Positions 23,424 through 36,885 are shown, counted from the first letter of the stretch. The stretch is DNA of 64,000 nt from Monodelphis domestica (GCF_027887165.1 NC_077229.1:373993573-374057572), one strand, 5' to 3'. Numbers and translations: made by a program. The notes: generated by a model from the sequence alone, not told the origin.

Positions 23424-26400
23424 ATGGTGAGTTTGCCCTTTTCATTTTTAATACTTATTATTTTTCTTTTTTCTATTTTAAAATCCAATTAATCAATATT
23501 CCATCTATTTTATTTGTTTTCCTCCAATAAAACCAACTCCTAGTCTTATTCATCAGTTCAATGATTCTCTTACTTTCAATTTGATTAATTTCTCCTTTAA
23601 TTTTTAGGATTTACAATTGTCTTTAATTGGGGATTTTTAATTTGTACTTTTTCTAGGTTTTTTTTTAGTTGCATGACTAATTCATTGATCTGCTTTTTCT
23701 CTATTTTATCGATATATGTTAATTTCCCTCTTTGTCCTGCTTTGGCTATATCCTATAAATTTTTATATGTTCTCTCTTCATTGTCATTCTAATTAGTGAA
23801 ACGATTGTTTGTTTCTATAATTTGTTCCTTGACCCACCCCCTTTTTAGCTTATTTATTTATTTATTTTCCAATTAATTTTTCCATGAACCCTTATTAATT
23901 ATAACTTTTAGTGCATCATGATCTGAAAAGGATGCATTTATTCATATCTTCTTTGTGAAATTTTTTATGAAGTTTTTATGTCTTATTAAATGTTCAATTT
24001 TTGGGTAGGTGCCATATACTGATGAAAAGAAGGTATATTCCTTTCTATCACCATTCAATTTTCCCCAGACATCTTTTAATTTTAACATTTCTGAAATTTC
24101 ATTTGATTCCTTTATTTCCTACTTATTTTTGAGTGTGATTTATCTAACTCTGAGGAAGAAGTTGTGGACCTACATTAATATAGTTTTACTATTTTCCTCC
24201 TAAAACTCATTCAATTTCTCTTCAAAATATTTGGGGGTTATACCATTTATGTTTAGTATTGATATTACTTCATTGTCTTTTGTAGCTTTAGCAAGATGTA
24301 ATTTCCTTCCTTGTTTCTTTTAATCAGATCTATTTTTGCATTAGCTTTGTCTGAGATCATGATTTCAATTCTGATTTTTTTACTTTAGGTGATGCATAAT
24401 AAATTTTGCTCCAGCCCTTGATTTTTATTCTGTGTGTATCTTTCTGCCTGAAATTTGTTTTTTGTAAACAACATATTGTAGGATTCTGGTTTTTAATCTA
24501 TTTTGCTATCTGCTCTGTCTTTTGAGTAAGTTTATCCTACTCACATTCACAGTTATGATTAACAACTATGTTTTCCCCTCCATCTTATTTTCCCCTTTTG
24601 ATCTTGTTCTTTATTCACTACATCCTACTTTCCACTCCTTTCTATTATTTATCACATCCTATTCCCCTCCTACTTCTTATAGGGTAAGAGAGAACTCTAT
24701 ACCAAATAAATTTGGCTATGATCTCCTCTCTCAGATAATTTCAATAAGAATGAGGTTGAATTTTGCCAGTCAATACCCTCATTATCCCCTCCACTGAAAT
24801 AGCTTCTTTAGGTGAGAAAATTTACCTCATTCCATCTTTCCCTTCCCTTTTCTCTCTGTGAAACCCTCTTTATCACCTCTTGATCTTTTTATGTATACCA
24901 TATCATCCTAATCAGTTTACTCCTACACCTCAGCTTATGTAGATTCCTTCTCCCTGCTCTAATACTGATAAACAATTTTAAGAATTACCAACATCATTTT
25001 TCCATGTAGGAATATATACAGTCTGACCTTATTAAATCCCTTAAATATTCTCTTTCTTATTTTCCTTTTTGTGCTTCTCTTGAATCTTGTATTTGGACAT
25101 CAAATTTTCTGTTTAGGTCTGATCTTTTCATTAGGAATGCATGGAAAACTTCCATTTTATCAAATGATCATCCCTACTGAAAGAATATATATTCAGTTTT
25201 GATGGGAAGTTCCTTTGCCTTCAGGAATATCATATTCCAAATCCTCTGATGCTTTAATGTTGAGGTTACTAAATCCTATGTAATCTTGACTGTGGCTCCA
25301 GGATATTTGAATTGTTCCTTTCTGGCTGCTTGCAATACTTTCTCCTTAGTCTGGGAATTCTCGAATTTGGCTATAATATTCCTCACAGTTGTCATTTGGG
25401 AATTTATTTCCAAAAGCAATCTATGGATTATTTCAATTTCTATTTTACTCTCTCATTCAAAAATATCAGGGAAGTTTTTTTAAACAATATCTTGTATTAT
25501 GATTTCTGGGCTTTTTTTTTTTATTATGCCATTCAGGTAGTCCAATATTTCTTAAATAGTTTCTCCTGTACGTATTTTCCAAGTCAGTTGTTTTTTTTAA
25601 TGAGCTATTTCACATTGTTTTCTATTTTTCATTCTTCTGATTATGTTTTATTGTTTCTTGATGTCTCACAAAGTCATTAGCTTCTAGTTGCCCGATTCTA
25701 ATTTTATTTTTTATTTTTCTTTATTTTCTTTTTATCTATCAAATTATTTTTTTCTCTTTCCTTCTAGCTCTCATTTATTTCTCTTCTTCCCATGACAAAC
25801 TCTTTTTTCCCCATTTGAATTAATTTATTTAGTCAATTTAGAACATTATTCCTTGGTTACAATAATCACATTATTTCCCTCCCTCCTCTCTACCCACTCT
25901 TCCCACAACCAATGCGCAATTTCATTGGGTATTACTTGTGTCCTCGATCAGAACCTATTTTCATGTTGTTGTTTACACTAGAGTGTTCATTTAGAGTGTA
26001 CATCCCCAACCATATCCCTTCGACCCATGTATTCAAGCAGTTGTTTTTCTTCGGTGTTTTTACTCCCACAGGTGTTTCCTCTGGATGTGGATAGTAGTTT
26101 TTCTCATAGGTTCCTCCAAGTTGTTCAGGGTCATTGCATTGCCACTAATGGAGAAGTCCATTACATTTGATTGTACCACAATGTATCATTTTCTGTGTAC
26201 AATGGTTCTGCTCCTTTCACTCTGCATCAATTCCTGGTGGTTGTTCCAGTCCCTATGGAATCCCTCCACTTTATTATTCTGTTGAACACAATAGTATTCC
26301 ATCAACAACATATACCACAATTTGTTCAATCATTCCCTAATTGAAGGGCATCCCCCCATTTCCCAATATTTCTGCCACTACAAAGTGCGCAGCTATGAAT

Positions 26401-26680
26401 ATTCTTGTACAAGTCTTTTTCCTTATTATCTCTTTGGGGTACAAATGCAATAGTGCTATGGCTGGATCAAAGGGAAGACAGTCTTTTAATGTCCTTTGGG
26501 CATAATTCCAAATTGCCCTCCAGAATGGTTGGATTAATTCACAACTCTACCAGTAATGCATTAATGTCCTGACTTTGCCACATCCCCTCCAGCATTCATT
26601 ACTTTCTGTTGCTGTCATGTTAGCCAGTCTGCTAGGTGTGAGGTGATACCTCAGAGTTGTTTTGATTTGCATCTCTCTGA

Positions 26681-27514
26681 TTATAAGATATTTAGAACAT
26701 TTTTCACATGCTTATTAGTAGTTTTAATTTCTTTAACTGAAAATTGCCTATTTATGTCCCTTGTCCATTTATCAATTGGACAATGGCTTGATTTTTTGTA
26801 CAATTGGTTTAGCTCTTTATAAATTAGACCTTTGTCAGAGGTTTTTCTTATGAAGATTGTTTCCCAATTTGTTGCTTCTCTTCTAATTTTGGTTGCATTG
26901 GTTTTGTTTGTACAGAAACTGTTTAATTTGATGTAATCAAAGTTATTGATTTTACATTTTGTGATTTTTTCTAGCTCTTCCTTGGTTTTAATGTCTTTCC
27001 TTTCCCAAAGATCTGACAAGTATACTATTCTGTGTTCACCTAATTTGCTTAGTTTCCTTCTTTATATTCAAGTCATTTACCCATTCTGAGTTTATCTTGG
27101 TGCAGGGTGTGAGATGTTGATGCAAACCTAATCTCGCCATACTGTCTTCCAGTTTTCCCAGCAATTTTTATCAAATAGTGGATTTTGGTCCCAAAAGCTG
27201 GAATCTTTGGGCTTGTCATAGACTGTCTTGCTGAGGACACTTACCCCAAGTCTATTCTATTGATCCTCCTTTCTATCTCTTAGCCAGTACCAAATTGTTT
27301 TGATGACTGCTGCTTTGTAATATAGTTTGAGGTCTGGGACTGCAAGGCCCCCCTCATTTGTGTTTTTTTTTTTTATTATTTCCCTGGATATCCTTGATCT
27401 TTTGTTATTCCAAATGAACTTTGTCATGGTTTTTTCTAATTCAGTAAAAAAGTTTTTTGGTAGTTCAATGGGTATGGCACTAAATAAGTAAATTAATTTG
27501 AGTAGGATGTTCAT
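26681..27514 (-). pseudogene. L1 ORF2 C-terminal remnant (L1 B)
   Basis: Two open stretches, 27257-27514 and 26681-27019, continue ORF2 after the reverse transcriptase. They include an [17 protein letters not shown] segment, the KFIWNNKR block, and the DLWERKD-to-CPIDKWTRDINRQFS block. Stops and shifts separate them from each other and from the RT stretch. They are homologous to 12908-13552 on the other strand. Confidence 0.85.
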
Positions 27515-27622
27515 TTTTATTATATTGGTTTGTCCTACCCATGAGCAGTTAATGTTTTTCCAATTGTTCAGGTCTAGTTTTGGTTGTGTAGAAAGTGTTT
27601 TGTAGTTGTGTTCATATAGTTC

Positions 27623-28675
27623 CTATGTTTGTCTCTGCAGATAGATTCCTAAGTATTTTATATTGTCTAGGGTGATTTTAAATGGAATTTCTCTATCTAA
27701 TTCTTGCTGCTGAGATGTATTGGAGATATATAGAAATGCAGATGACTTATATGGGTTTATTTTGTATCCAGCAACTTTGCTAAAGTTGTTGATTATTTCC
27801 ATTAGCTTTTTAGTTGTTTCTCTAGGATTCTTTAAGTACACAATCATATCATATGCACAGAGTGATAGCTTGGTCTCCTTATTGCCTATTTTAATACCTT
27901 CAATTTCTTTTTCTTCTATAATTGTTATAGCTAGTGTTTCTAGTACAGTGTTAAATAATATAGGTGATAGTGGGCATCCTTGTTTCACTCCTGATCTTAT
28001 TGGGAAGGCATCTAGTTTATTCCCATTGCAGATGATGTTGGCTGATGGTTTTAGATAAATACTGTTTATTATTTTTAGGAATGATCCTTCTTTTCCTAAA
28101 CTTTCTAGTGTTTTCAATAGGAATGAGTGTTGTATTTTGTCAAAGGCTTTTTCTGCATCTATTGAGATAATCATGTGGTTTTTGTTGTTTTGCTTGTTGA
28201 TATGGTCAATTATGTGGATGGTTTTCCCAATATTGAACCAGCCCTGCATCCCTGGTATAAATCCTACTTGATCATGGTGGATGACCCTTCTGATCACTTG
28301 CTGAAGTCTTTTTGCTAGTATCCTATTTAAGATTTTTGCATCTATATTCATTAGGGAGATTGGTCTATAGTTTTCTTTCTCTGTTTTTGACCTGCCTGGT
28401 TTTGGAATCAGTACCGTGTTTGTGACATAAAAGGAGTTTGGTAGAACTCCCTCTTTGCTTATTATGTCAAATAGTTTGTATAGTATTGGTATTAGCTGTT
28501 CTTTGAATGTTTGATAGAATTCACTTGTGAATCCCTCAGGCCCTGGGGAATTTTTCTTAGGGTGTTCTTTGATGGCTTGTTCAATTTCTTTTTCTGATAT
28601 GGGGTTGTTAAGTAGTCTATTTCTTCCTTTGTTAGTCTGGCAATTCATATTTTTGTAAATATTCATCCATATCAC
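27623..28675 (-). pseudogene. L1 ORF2 reverse transcriptase domain remnant (L1 B)
   Basis: This is the longest intact stretch of L1 coding sequence here (350 codons). It contains [12 protein letters not shown], the [15 protein letters not shown] segment, [16 protein letters not shown], the [11 protein letters not shown] block, and [13 protein letters not shown] (first catalytic Asp of the palm). It continues with [14 protein letters not shown] and then, near 27850-27880, CAYDMIVYL where the active site should be. The first Asp of the family's ADD core is Tyr in this copy and the preceding Phe is Cys, so the enzyme would be dead even if translated. The frame is broken on both sides. Downstream ORF2 pieces continue at 27257-27514 ([12 protein letters not shown]) and 26681-27019 (DLWERKDIKTK). 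Confidence 0.9.
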
Positions 28676-29165
28676 CTAGATTTCCATATTTATTGCCATA
28701 TAGTTGGGCATAATAGTTTTTAATGATTGCCTTAATTTCCTCTTCATTAGAGATGAGGTCTCCCTTTTCATCTTGGATACTATTAATTTGGCATTCTTCT
28801 TTCCTTTTTTCATTAGATTGACCAGTACTTTGTCTATTTTATTTGATTTTTCTAAGTGCCAGCTTCTAGACTTATTTATTAATTCAATAGTTCTTTGACC
28901 TATTCTAATTTTAGAGGAAACATTTTCTTCTGTAAGCTTTTGAACCTCCTTTTTCATTTGACCAATTCTGCTACTATTTTCTTCTTGCATTGCATACATT
29001 TCTCTTCCCCATTTTTCTTCTGCATCTCTTGTTTGATTTTTGAAATCCTTTTTGAGCTATTCCAGAGCTTGAAACCAATTCATATTTTTTCTTTGAAATT
29101 TTGTGTCTTGATTTTGCTTTCACTGTCTCCTTCTGTGTCTGTGCTTTTGCTCTTCTTTGTCTCAT
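28676..29165 (-). pseudogene. L1 ORF1 coiled-coil remnant fused to the ORF2 linker (L1 B)
   Basis: Reading minus from about 29065, a coiled-coil stretch (EEKWGREMYAMQEEN, then MKKEVQKLTEEN) resembles the ORF1 protein of marsupial L1s. Without a stop it runs into IELINKSRSWHLEKSNKIDK, which belongs to the ORF2 linker between endonuclease and reverse transcriptase. The join is near 28900-28920. An in-frame TAG lies a few codons before the coiled coil, and the frame shifts again near 28745 ahead of the RT stretch. It is not functional. Confidence 0.7.
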
Positions 29166-30175
29166 TAATTTTCTATACTTAGACTTTTTTTTGGTATTTG
29201 CTTATTTTCCCAGCATTTTTCTCCACTTTCACTTTTATCTTAAATGTGTGCTGTGTTCTTAGTGTAGATGTGGCACTATCTTAAATTTTAGATTTTTCCT
29301 TACTGCTACTCTTAACTCTATTTCTGAATTTCTGCAAGTTTCAGTTCTTCCAAGGTGGTATAATAGCCTGTGGACTGGGAGCTCTGAAAGCCACTGTCCA
29401 CTGCTTATTAAATCACCCACTGAAACTGCTGATGACTTGCAGAACTCAGAACCTTGTGAACTACCCTATGCTGGGGCTCAAAGTCTAGCCTCAGGTTTGG
29501 AAGTAGGCTTTTGGGCTCACTCTATGCTTGATCAAGTCAGGCACATTATAACCTATCTTGCTCTTGGGCTTGTAACTTCACTTTGAGCTTGGGTAGGGGC
29601 TAGCCCTGGGCCTTATTCTAGGCTTACACAGTACAGGTGTGAGATTTAAAATAGTGAAGCCCATAAACTGTAGTGAGTTAAAATGGTGGAAGATATAAAT
29701 TGTGATAGATATAAGAGAGGGTGAGTAAATTTGACCACAGAAATATGTTTCACTACAGTGTCTTGGGTTTAAAATCAAATATAAGGTGGTCGTCAGGGAA
29801 ATATTCCCAATTATTCAAATACCCAAGTCAATTGGGTTTTATAGAGATTTTAATTAACAATACAATGAGTAATCAAAGAAAGAGAGAGAGAGCAAGAAAG
29901 GAATAAGTATGAAGGGCCTCAAGCCAATATGGCCTAGACCTGAGTCTTAAGAGAGAAATCAGTCAGTTTTTTAACACTCACCACAAGGTCTGACTAAACA
30001 AGGATTCTAGTGACACCAGGCCAGCTCCATCTCAGCTGACTACACCAGAGAGCCTTCCAGCCAGAGACTGTTCCAAAAGGCCTCTCTCAAGAGATTCTTC
30101 CCAAGCGGTCCTCATCAGAGATCTTCCAAAAGGCTTTCTTCAAAAGGATCTATCTCTGAAGAGATTCTGCTTTTT

Positions 30176-30183
30176 CTTATATA
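30176..30183 (-). promoter_or_regulatory. TATA box of solo LTR 3
   Basis: TATATAAG on the minus strand, in the middle of the LTR and about 90 bp from the U3 direct repeats. Confidence 0.65.
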
Positions 30184-30270
30184 GGGGTTTTTCTCTCATG
30201 TCACCTCCCCTAAGTCCCTACATCTACCAGTCACTGTAGACGCTTTCCAAAGGACTGCCCATCTAAATTC

Positions 30271-30396
30271 CTGCTAAGTCGACCAATCTCCTCAGTAAAT
30301 CTGAATCAGAAAAAATGCTGCTGTGTCAACCAATCTCCTCAGTAAGTCTGAATGAGAGAAAACACAGCTGAGTCAACTAATCTCATCAAGAGAAAA
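30271..30396 (-). repeat. 47-bp direct repeats in the U3 of solo LTR 3
   Basis: Units at 30271-30317 and 30318-30364, plus a partial third at 30365-30396, share 'accaatctcctcagtaa' or a close variant. They lie just upstream of the LTR's TATA box, the usual place of retroviral enhancer repeats. Confidence 0.85.
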
Positions 30397-31195
30397 CTTG
30401 CCCGACCCTTTTAGGTACCTAGCATCCCATTGTATCAATTCTAAAACCAGGCCTGGCTCAAAGAACTCCTTGCCCCACCATAAGCATGGATCCAAGTACT
30501 TTCTTTGTTTAGCAATGAGTTTTCTCCCCTAAAGCAGTCTTAAGTACAGTTGGAGTAGAGGTCCTCCCATTTCTGATCCTGGCGAGTTCTCGCATCAAAA
30601 TGGGAAATGTTTCTCAGTAGGGAATTTGTTCCAATTAAGAATTCCCTGATGGGGAAATTTTTAACATTCACAAGTCTGAGAGATTTCAAGATTTACACAG
30701 GTATACTGTGGACTGTCTTAAGCTGGGGTTTGGGGCCTTGCTCTGGTCTTACATAGACTAGATATACCATGTACTGCCTTGTGCTTGGATTCAGAACCTC
30801 ACTGCAGGCTTCTTCTGGGGCTTGGAAATTTAAGGGATGTGTGTGATATTGTACTACTGTTGGCTTAGGTAGGGTCTCAGGATCTAGATGTTGGCTTGGG
30901 CCTAGGTTCAGAACCTAGAACAGTAAATGTGGGGTAAGAGGGCTTGCTATTGCCTTTTTCCAATGCTCCTTGGTGTGGCCTCCTGCAGGCTGTGCTCCCC
31001 TCTCACCCCAAAGAGCCAGGCCCTCTCTGCTTACCTTTCAAATTGTTCACTGTGTGAAAGTTTTTTCACTTTGTCTCCTAATTGGTTCTTTCACTCCAGT
31101 ATTCATTTTGAGGCATTATTTTAAGGCTGGTTAGAGAGGATTCTCATAGTGGTTTGAGCTTCTGCTTCTACTTCACCATTTTGGCTCTGCTCCCA

Positions 31196-31594
31196 GAACT
31201 CTAGAATTTATGTTTTCAAGAATTCCCAAGAATTGTAATTTCTTCTTTCAGATTCTCAAAGATTAATATCTGTTGAGAATTTGGACACAATAACCAAAAA
31301 GGCATGTGTGGAGATCTCTAAAGAATGAAATTGGAACAACTTAGGTAATTAATTCCAATGGGGAAGGAAAAAACATTGTCTAAGAAACCGATATGGATAT
31401 AAGCAGATCTCATTAATGAACACAGAAAAATGCCAGTTCCTCACTGGAATCTCCAGATATATTGTATAAACAGAGAATATACATGTGTGTATTTATATGC
31501 ATTTGTATGGGTGGTATCCACATCAGTGTCTTACAGACAATTCTTCCTTTCTTCCATATTGAAATTATTTATATATTGTTACAAGTTTATTCTT
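31196..31594. other. Short interval, unclear
   Basis: May contain more of L1 A beyond L1 B ('gaactctagaatttatgttt'), but I cannot establish it. Confidence 0.3.
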
Positions 31595-31729
31595 TTTTTT
31601 TTTTAACCCTTACCTTCCATCTTGGAGTAAATACTGTGTATTGGCTCTAAGGCAGAAGAGTGTTAAGGGCTAGGAAATAGGGGGTCAAGTGACTTGCCCA
31701 GGGTCATACAGCTGGGAAGTGTCTGAGGC
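31595..31729 (-). mobile_element. Marsupial tRNA-headed SINE, antisense, 5' truncated
   Basis: TACAAGTTTATTCTT is exact at 31580-31594 and 31730-31744. The body matches 19628-19830 from the tail inward but stops at 'gtctgaggc', so the tRNA-like head is missing. Confidence 0.93.
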
Positions 31730-31847
31730 TACAAGTTTATTCTTGAGGAATCCTCCTACGTCTTTGGCTACTGTTTCCAAATTTTCAACAGATATTACCC
31801 TCTGGGTTTCTGGAATGATAAATCTGAATTCCTAGGAATTCCTGAAG

Positions 31848-32125
31848 GCATTTAGGAGGCGCAGTGTATAGAATGCTAGATCAGGAATCAGGAAGATCTG
31901 AATTCAAATGTGACCCCAGATATTAGCTGTGTGATCCTGGGCAAGTCATTTAATCTGTTTGCCTTAGTTTCCTCATCTATAAAAATGGGAATAACTGTAC
32001 CTACCTTGAAAGACTGTTGTGAGGATCAAATGATAAAATTATAGAGCACTTAGCACAGTGTCTGGGACATAGTAAATGCTATATAAATGTTAGCTATTAT
32101 TATTGTTAGCTATTATTTTTGGAAA
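31848..32125 (+). mobile_element. CORE/THER-type SINE, near full length
   Basis: The tRNA-like head at about 31856 is followed by 'gaattcaaatgtgacccc', 'gtgtgatcctgggcaagtca', 'tttcctcatctataaaa' and an L2-like tail 'cacagtgtctgggacatagt' ending in ATTATTATT. Confidence 0.85.
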
Positions 32126-33284
32126 TTCCTGAAATTATAAGTTATAATATATTTTAAAATAATGAGTGACTAAAAATAAACATGGATCATTTTTATCAGA
32201 CTGGGCCAAACTAAAAGTTTCAGGGATTTTCTATAAAAAATGCATCACTTATTATTATTATGAGCCAATATTTTGTATTAATGATTAAAACCCTATCTGG
32301 TAATGAGCTGATTTTCTTTATCTTTCTGAAAATACTTACAACATTTACAAACTCTTTATTTTTTATTATAGATATTTAAATTTTTAATAAAAGAAGTATA
32401 TTTAGTAGTATTTACAAAGAACTATAGTATATCATAAATATCCAAATACCAGAAACCACTAGTGGGCATTATTTTTGGGTAATATTAAAATAATAACATT
32501 TATATCTCCCAGCGAGGGTGGACAGAATTTTTCAGCATGTGATATAGAATCACATGTTGAAACTAACAACATGAGAACTTATTTTGCTTCCAAAATTGGA
32601 TATTTCTTGGAATAGCACTCCTGGGATTTGTATATACTATGTATATGAACATATTAAAATTTTTTTTATTTGTAAGAATAACTCAGTATTAACAGCACAC
32701 AGGGCCATGAATATACACTTACACCAACATTGGTTACAGTCAAGACTACTGCTTAGATCGTGGTCATTTTTTTCTTAGAAATGTTGACCATAACCTTCTA
32801 ATCCACATGTTAGGATTTACTGTTCTTACTTTAATTTGATACCAGTAAATTCCATCAAAATAGTAACATCTCTGTGTTTGCTGATAATCTTTAATTTTTG
32901 AGAAATTTTATAATACTTTTTCCTGATTTCTTAACTGATTTTCCTGGGATTTGGAACTATATTATATGTATACACACACATGTACATATATATTACATAT
33001 TTCCTAAGAAATAGCAATTAAGAATTCTCACATAGAAACACGATCTCTGGTCAAGTTCCTTGATGCAATTTAGGCCATTATATTCTACCTATATTTATTT
33101 TTTTCCGTACTTTTTGATAATATACTTTTTAAAAATAGGATGGGACTAAAAGCAAAACTTTCTAGCTGTAGAAACTACTTTGATACATTTTCCTATCTGC
33201 ATTTAGTTAAAATGTTCATGAACTATCAACATGCATTTAATCCAATGTATTCTATAGATAGCCCATTTTTCAAAAAGATTTCAT
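32126..33284. other. Intergenic, nothing recognised
   Basis: Very A+T rich with no gene seen. Confidence 0.45.
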
Positions 33285-34605
<1,321 letters not shown>

Positions 34606-36740
34606 AAAAATTTTTTTAAAGACCTGTCATTTGTTTAGTGACAGGGAGGGAAAGGATAGGAAGCAAGTATAATAACCTCCAGTTTTGATCCCAAGGTTTT
34701 GAAGAATTGTTAACAAAGGAACAACTAGGGCAAATGTTAATTTGGCAGTTATTTGGGCTTCAGAATATATCCTCAAGTGATTTAGGCATCATCATAGGGT
34801 AGCTTCCTGTAGAGGGGGTCATTACACATGCAGGGTCTGATAAAGATGTAGATTTTGTAGATAAAGAAATTCAGTTTTGTTCTTTCATATTGAACTTTGG
34901 TTCATGCTACTAGAATCAACCAAATACTGAAATGTTATCTAGATGTTATTAATTTATATCCATATAGTTACCTGGATTAAGATGTAGGATTAGCAGTTGC
35001 CTCACATCATTACCACCTATTCCATCTTTACACAAGGACTAACCTGTCAGTAGTGTGTATTTTTCACTTGGTAAATGTCTAAGAAATATCAGGCTGTTTG
35101 GACCATCTTAATGGATGCAGATTTCTTTTTGTGGGGTGTGTGGAGAATTATTAGTTTATTATTTAGAGGGAAATTGCCTGAAAGGCCTTATAATTTTATC
35201 CTAGCCGATATAAAGTGAGGGGCAACTCTTACTCATAAAAATCTAATCCTCTGAAAATCTTAAGCAATTATTTCAAGAAATGCCACAGATTAACTGCATT
35301 ATAAACTCAATCCTGCAGTCACAGCTGAGGCAAAACTCCCTATGGAATGACATTAAAAATGCAATTAAATGAAAGTGATAAAGAAAATTGAAATGAAGGA
35401 AAATGTACAATTATGATCAACATAGCTGCTTTGCTGAAGATCTTTTGAGTAGGTAGCCGTGTTTCTGAAGCAAAGACCAAAGGTTAGACTTTTGTGAGAA
35501 AGAAATGGGAATAAAACTCAATAAAAGAGACTTTGGGTTTTTTTCTATGCATCTACCTTCCCAGGCAGGTTCATTCAATGCAATGTATTTTGAGTTGTGC
35601 TTTGCATTAATTTTTAGTGTCTCTCACTTCCTTTTCAAAAATGTTTTATTACCAAAAGATGTCAATAATTAATACTCCTTTCATACAGTTAGTTAATTTT
35701 TATTTGATATAAGGGTTAAGTGCTTCATCCAGTGTTATGTAGACAAGTAAATATAGAAGGTAGGTACCTGGGTCTTCCTAACGACAAACATATCCCACTT
35801 GCCTTGACTTCATGCTCAAATTAGAATTGAAACTGTCCTCCTGAGGACTCTTTATTCCTCAGCCCAAAAGGACTGTATGGGTGGTTTGAGGGTAAAAAGA
35901 GACCTATGGGAAAGACCAAACTATAACCCTTATTTTATTTTAAAAAGAGAATTTAGAATCAACCTATTTTGCTGTTGGGGAACTATTTAGCAGCCCTGAA
36001 GGAAAGGTCTCAAAAAAGAGATCTAGGATTGTCCCAATCTTATTCTAAACTGCTCAAGGAGTATACTAATGTTAAGGTAGAAATGCAGTCACAGAGATGT
36101 TAATCACATGAAGCATTCTGAAAATGGCTCATTTTCCTCCATGGCTTAAAATCAGTATTTTCCAAGATCTGATTTGGTAAAGACTGGAATTCTTCCATAG
36201 TTTATGAACTGAAAGGAATAAAGCCAAGGATATATTCTAAAGAGGTGTCATTATTAGATACAGTGAGAATATGAAGGTGCTATAAAGGTAAAGGAATTGA
36301 TGATAGGGCTGAGTGAGGAAAAGGTACATACAAAAAAATCAACAGTCTAGAAAAATCTGTATGTTAAAGATGTAGATATTATTAGGATAATGGAATTGGT
36401 AATCTCTAATTTAGATAATTTACCAAGTAATTGTTAGTATTTATTTGTTACAGGAATAGTAATGTCTTGGAAATTTTATTTGTACATTTTCACAGATGTG
36501 TACTTTATATTTCCATTCACAAAGATTTGTAGCTGGCTTTGACTCCTGCCCAGAGCCAAAGTTCAAGACACAATCAAGTCTCTTGGAAGCCACTAAGAAT
36601 ATAGAGAATGATTTATTCTATAATGTTCTGTTTACTCTAGGCTTTCCTTCTCCATTCAATGTGATTTAGTTTAAGTGAATTCAATGGAAGTGTATGGCTA
36701 GCACTATGGCTGGCAAGTGCCTTTTTTCTTCTTCTAGGCA
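34606..36740. other. Intergenic, nothing recognised
   Basis: No gene and no confident repeat. Confidence 0.45.
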
Positions 36741-36744
36741 TCCT

Positions 36745-36885
36745 ACTATATTTGGAGAAGGAGAACTTAAATTCCAATCCTAGTTCTGACACTTAGTGCC
36801 TGTGAGACATTGGATACTTGACCACTTTGGGTCTCAGGTTTCTTAACTTCAAAATGATGGGAGTTTGATTCAACAATAACTCACA
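36745..36885 (+). mobile_element. MIR-type SINE
   Basis: 'ccaatcctagttctgacact' and 'tttcttaacttcaaaatgatggg' follow MIR order. Confidence 0.55.

Larger units (their letters stand above)
18700..25795 (-). mobile_element. L1 A: long antisense L1, cut by two solo LTRs and a SINE
   Basis: Read on the minus strand, the element runs from ORF1-like sequence (about 25795-25280), through the endonuclease region (about 25200-24000) and the linker/reverse transcriptase region (about 23700-21400), to the ORF2 C-terminus and 3' UTR ending near 18700. Internal landmarks match the other L1 copies in the window. Removing the nested SINE (19628-19830) and LTRs (19966-20806, 22626-23423) leaves about 5.2 kb. 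All frames are broken by many stops, so it is old. Its 5' end is not seen; L1 B begins immediately to the right and may have landed in its ORF1 region. Confidence 0.8.
29638..30697 (-). mobile_element. Solo LTR 3 (endogenous retrovirus, 4-bp target duplication)
   Basis: The 1060-bp unit starts TGTGAGATTT and ends GATTTACA on the + strand, flanked by CAGG at 29634-29637 and 30698-30701. It reads right to left: a TATATAAG box occupies 30183-30176 on the minus strand, and a candidate ATTAAA signal lies at 29854-29849. The U3 part carries 47-bp direct repeats at 30271-30396. It sits in the 5' UTR of L1 B. It carries no internal retroviral genes. The boundary choice rests on the short duplication and the terminal TGT/ACA. 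Confidence 0.78.
25806..31195 (-). mobile_element. L1 B: antisense L1 with 5' UTR, internally deleted, cut by a solo LTR
   Basis: On the minus strand it has a 5' end near 31195 ('ggagcagagccaaaatggtg'), a 5' UTR to about 29200 (interrupted by the LTR at 29638-30697), and ORF1 N-terminal/coiled-coil sequence (about 29165-28900). It then passes straight to the ORF2 linker, reverse transcriptase (28675-27623), C-terminal part (to 26681) and 3' UTR ending near 25806. The ORF1 RNA-binding domain and the ORF2 endonuclease domain are missing. The left edge 'aaactct' and right edge 'gaactct' may be a worn target duplication inside L1 A. Confidence 0.82.

Noticed and set aside
25286..25680. Phe/Ser-rich open frames of 65 and 122 codons
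   Set aside because: They are the antisense of L1 A ORF1.
29638..30672. Shorter boundary for solo LTR 3 ending at TTCACA
   Set aside because: It gives a TGTGA/TCACA inverted end but no target duplication. Ending at 30697 gives a matching CAGG on both sides.
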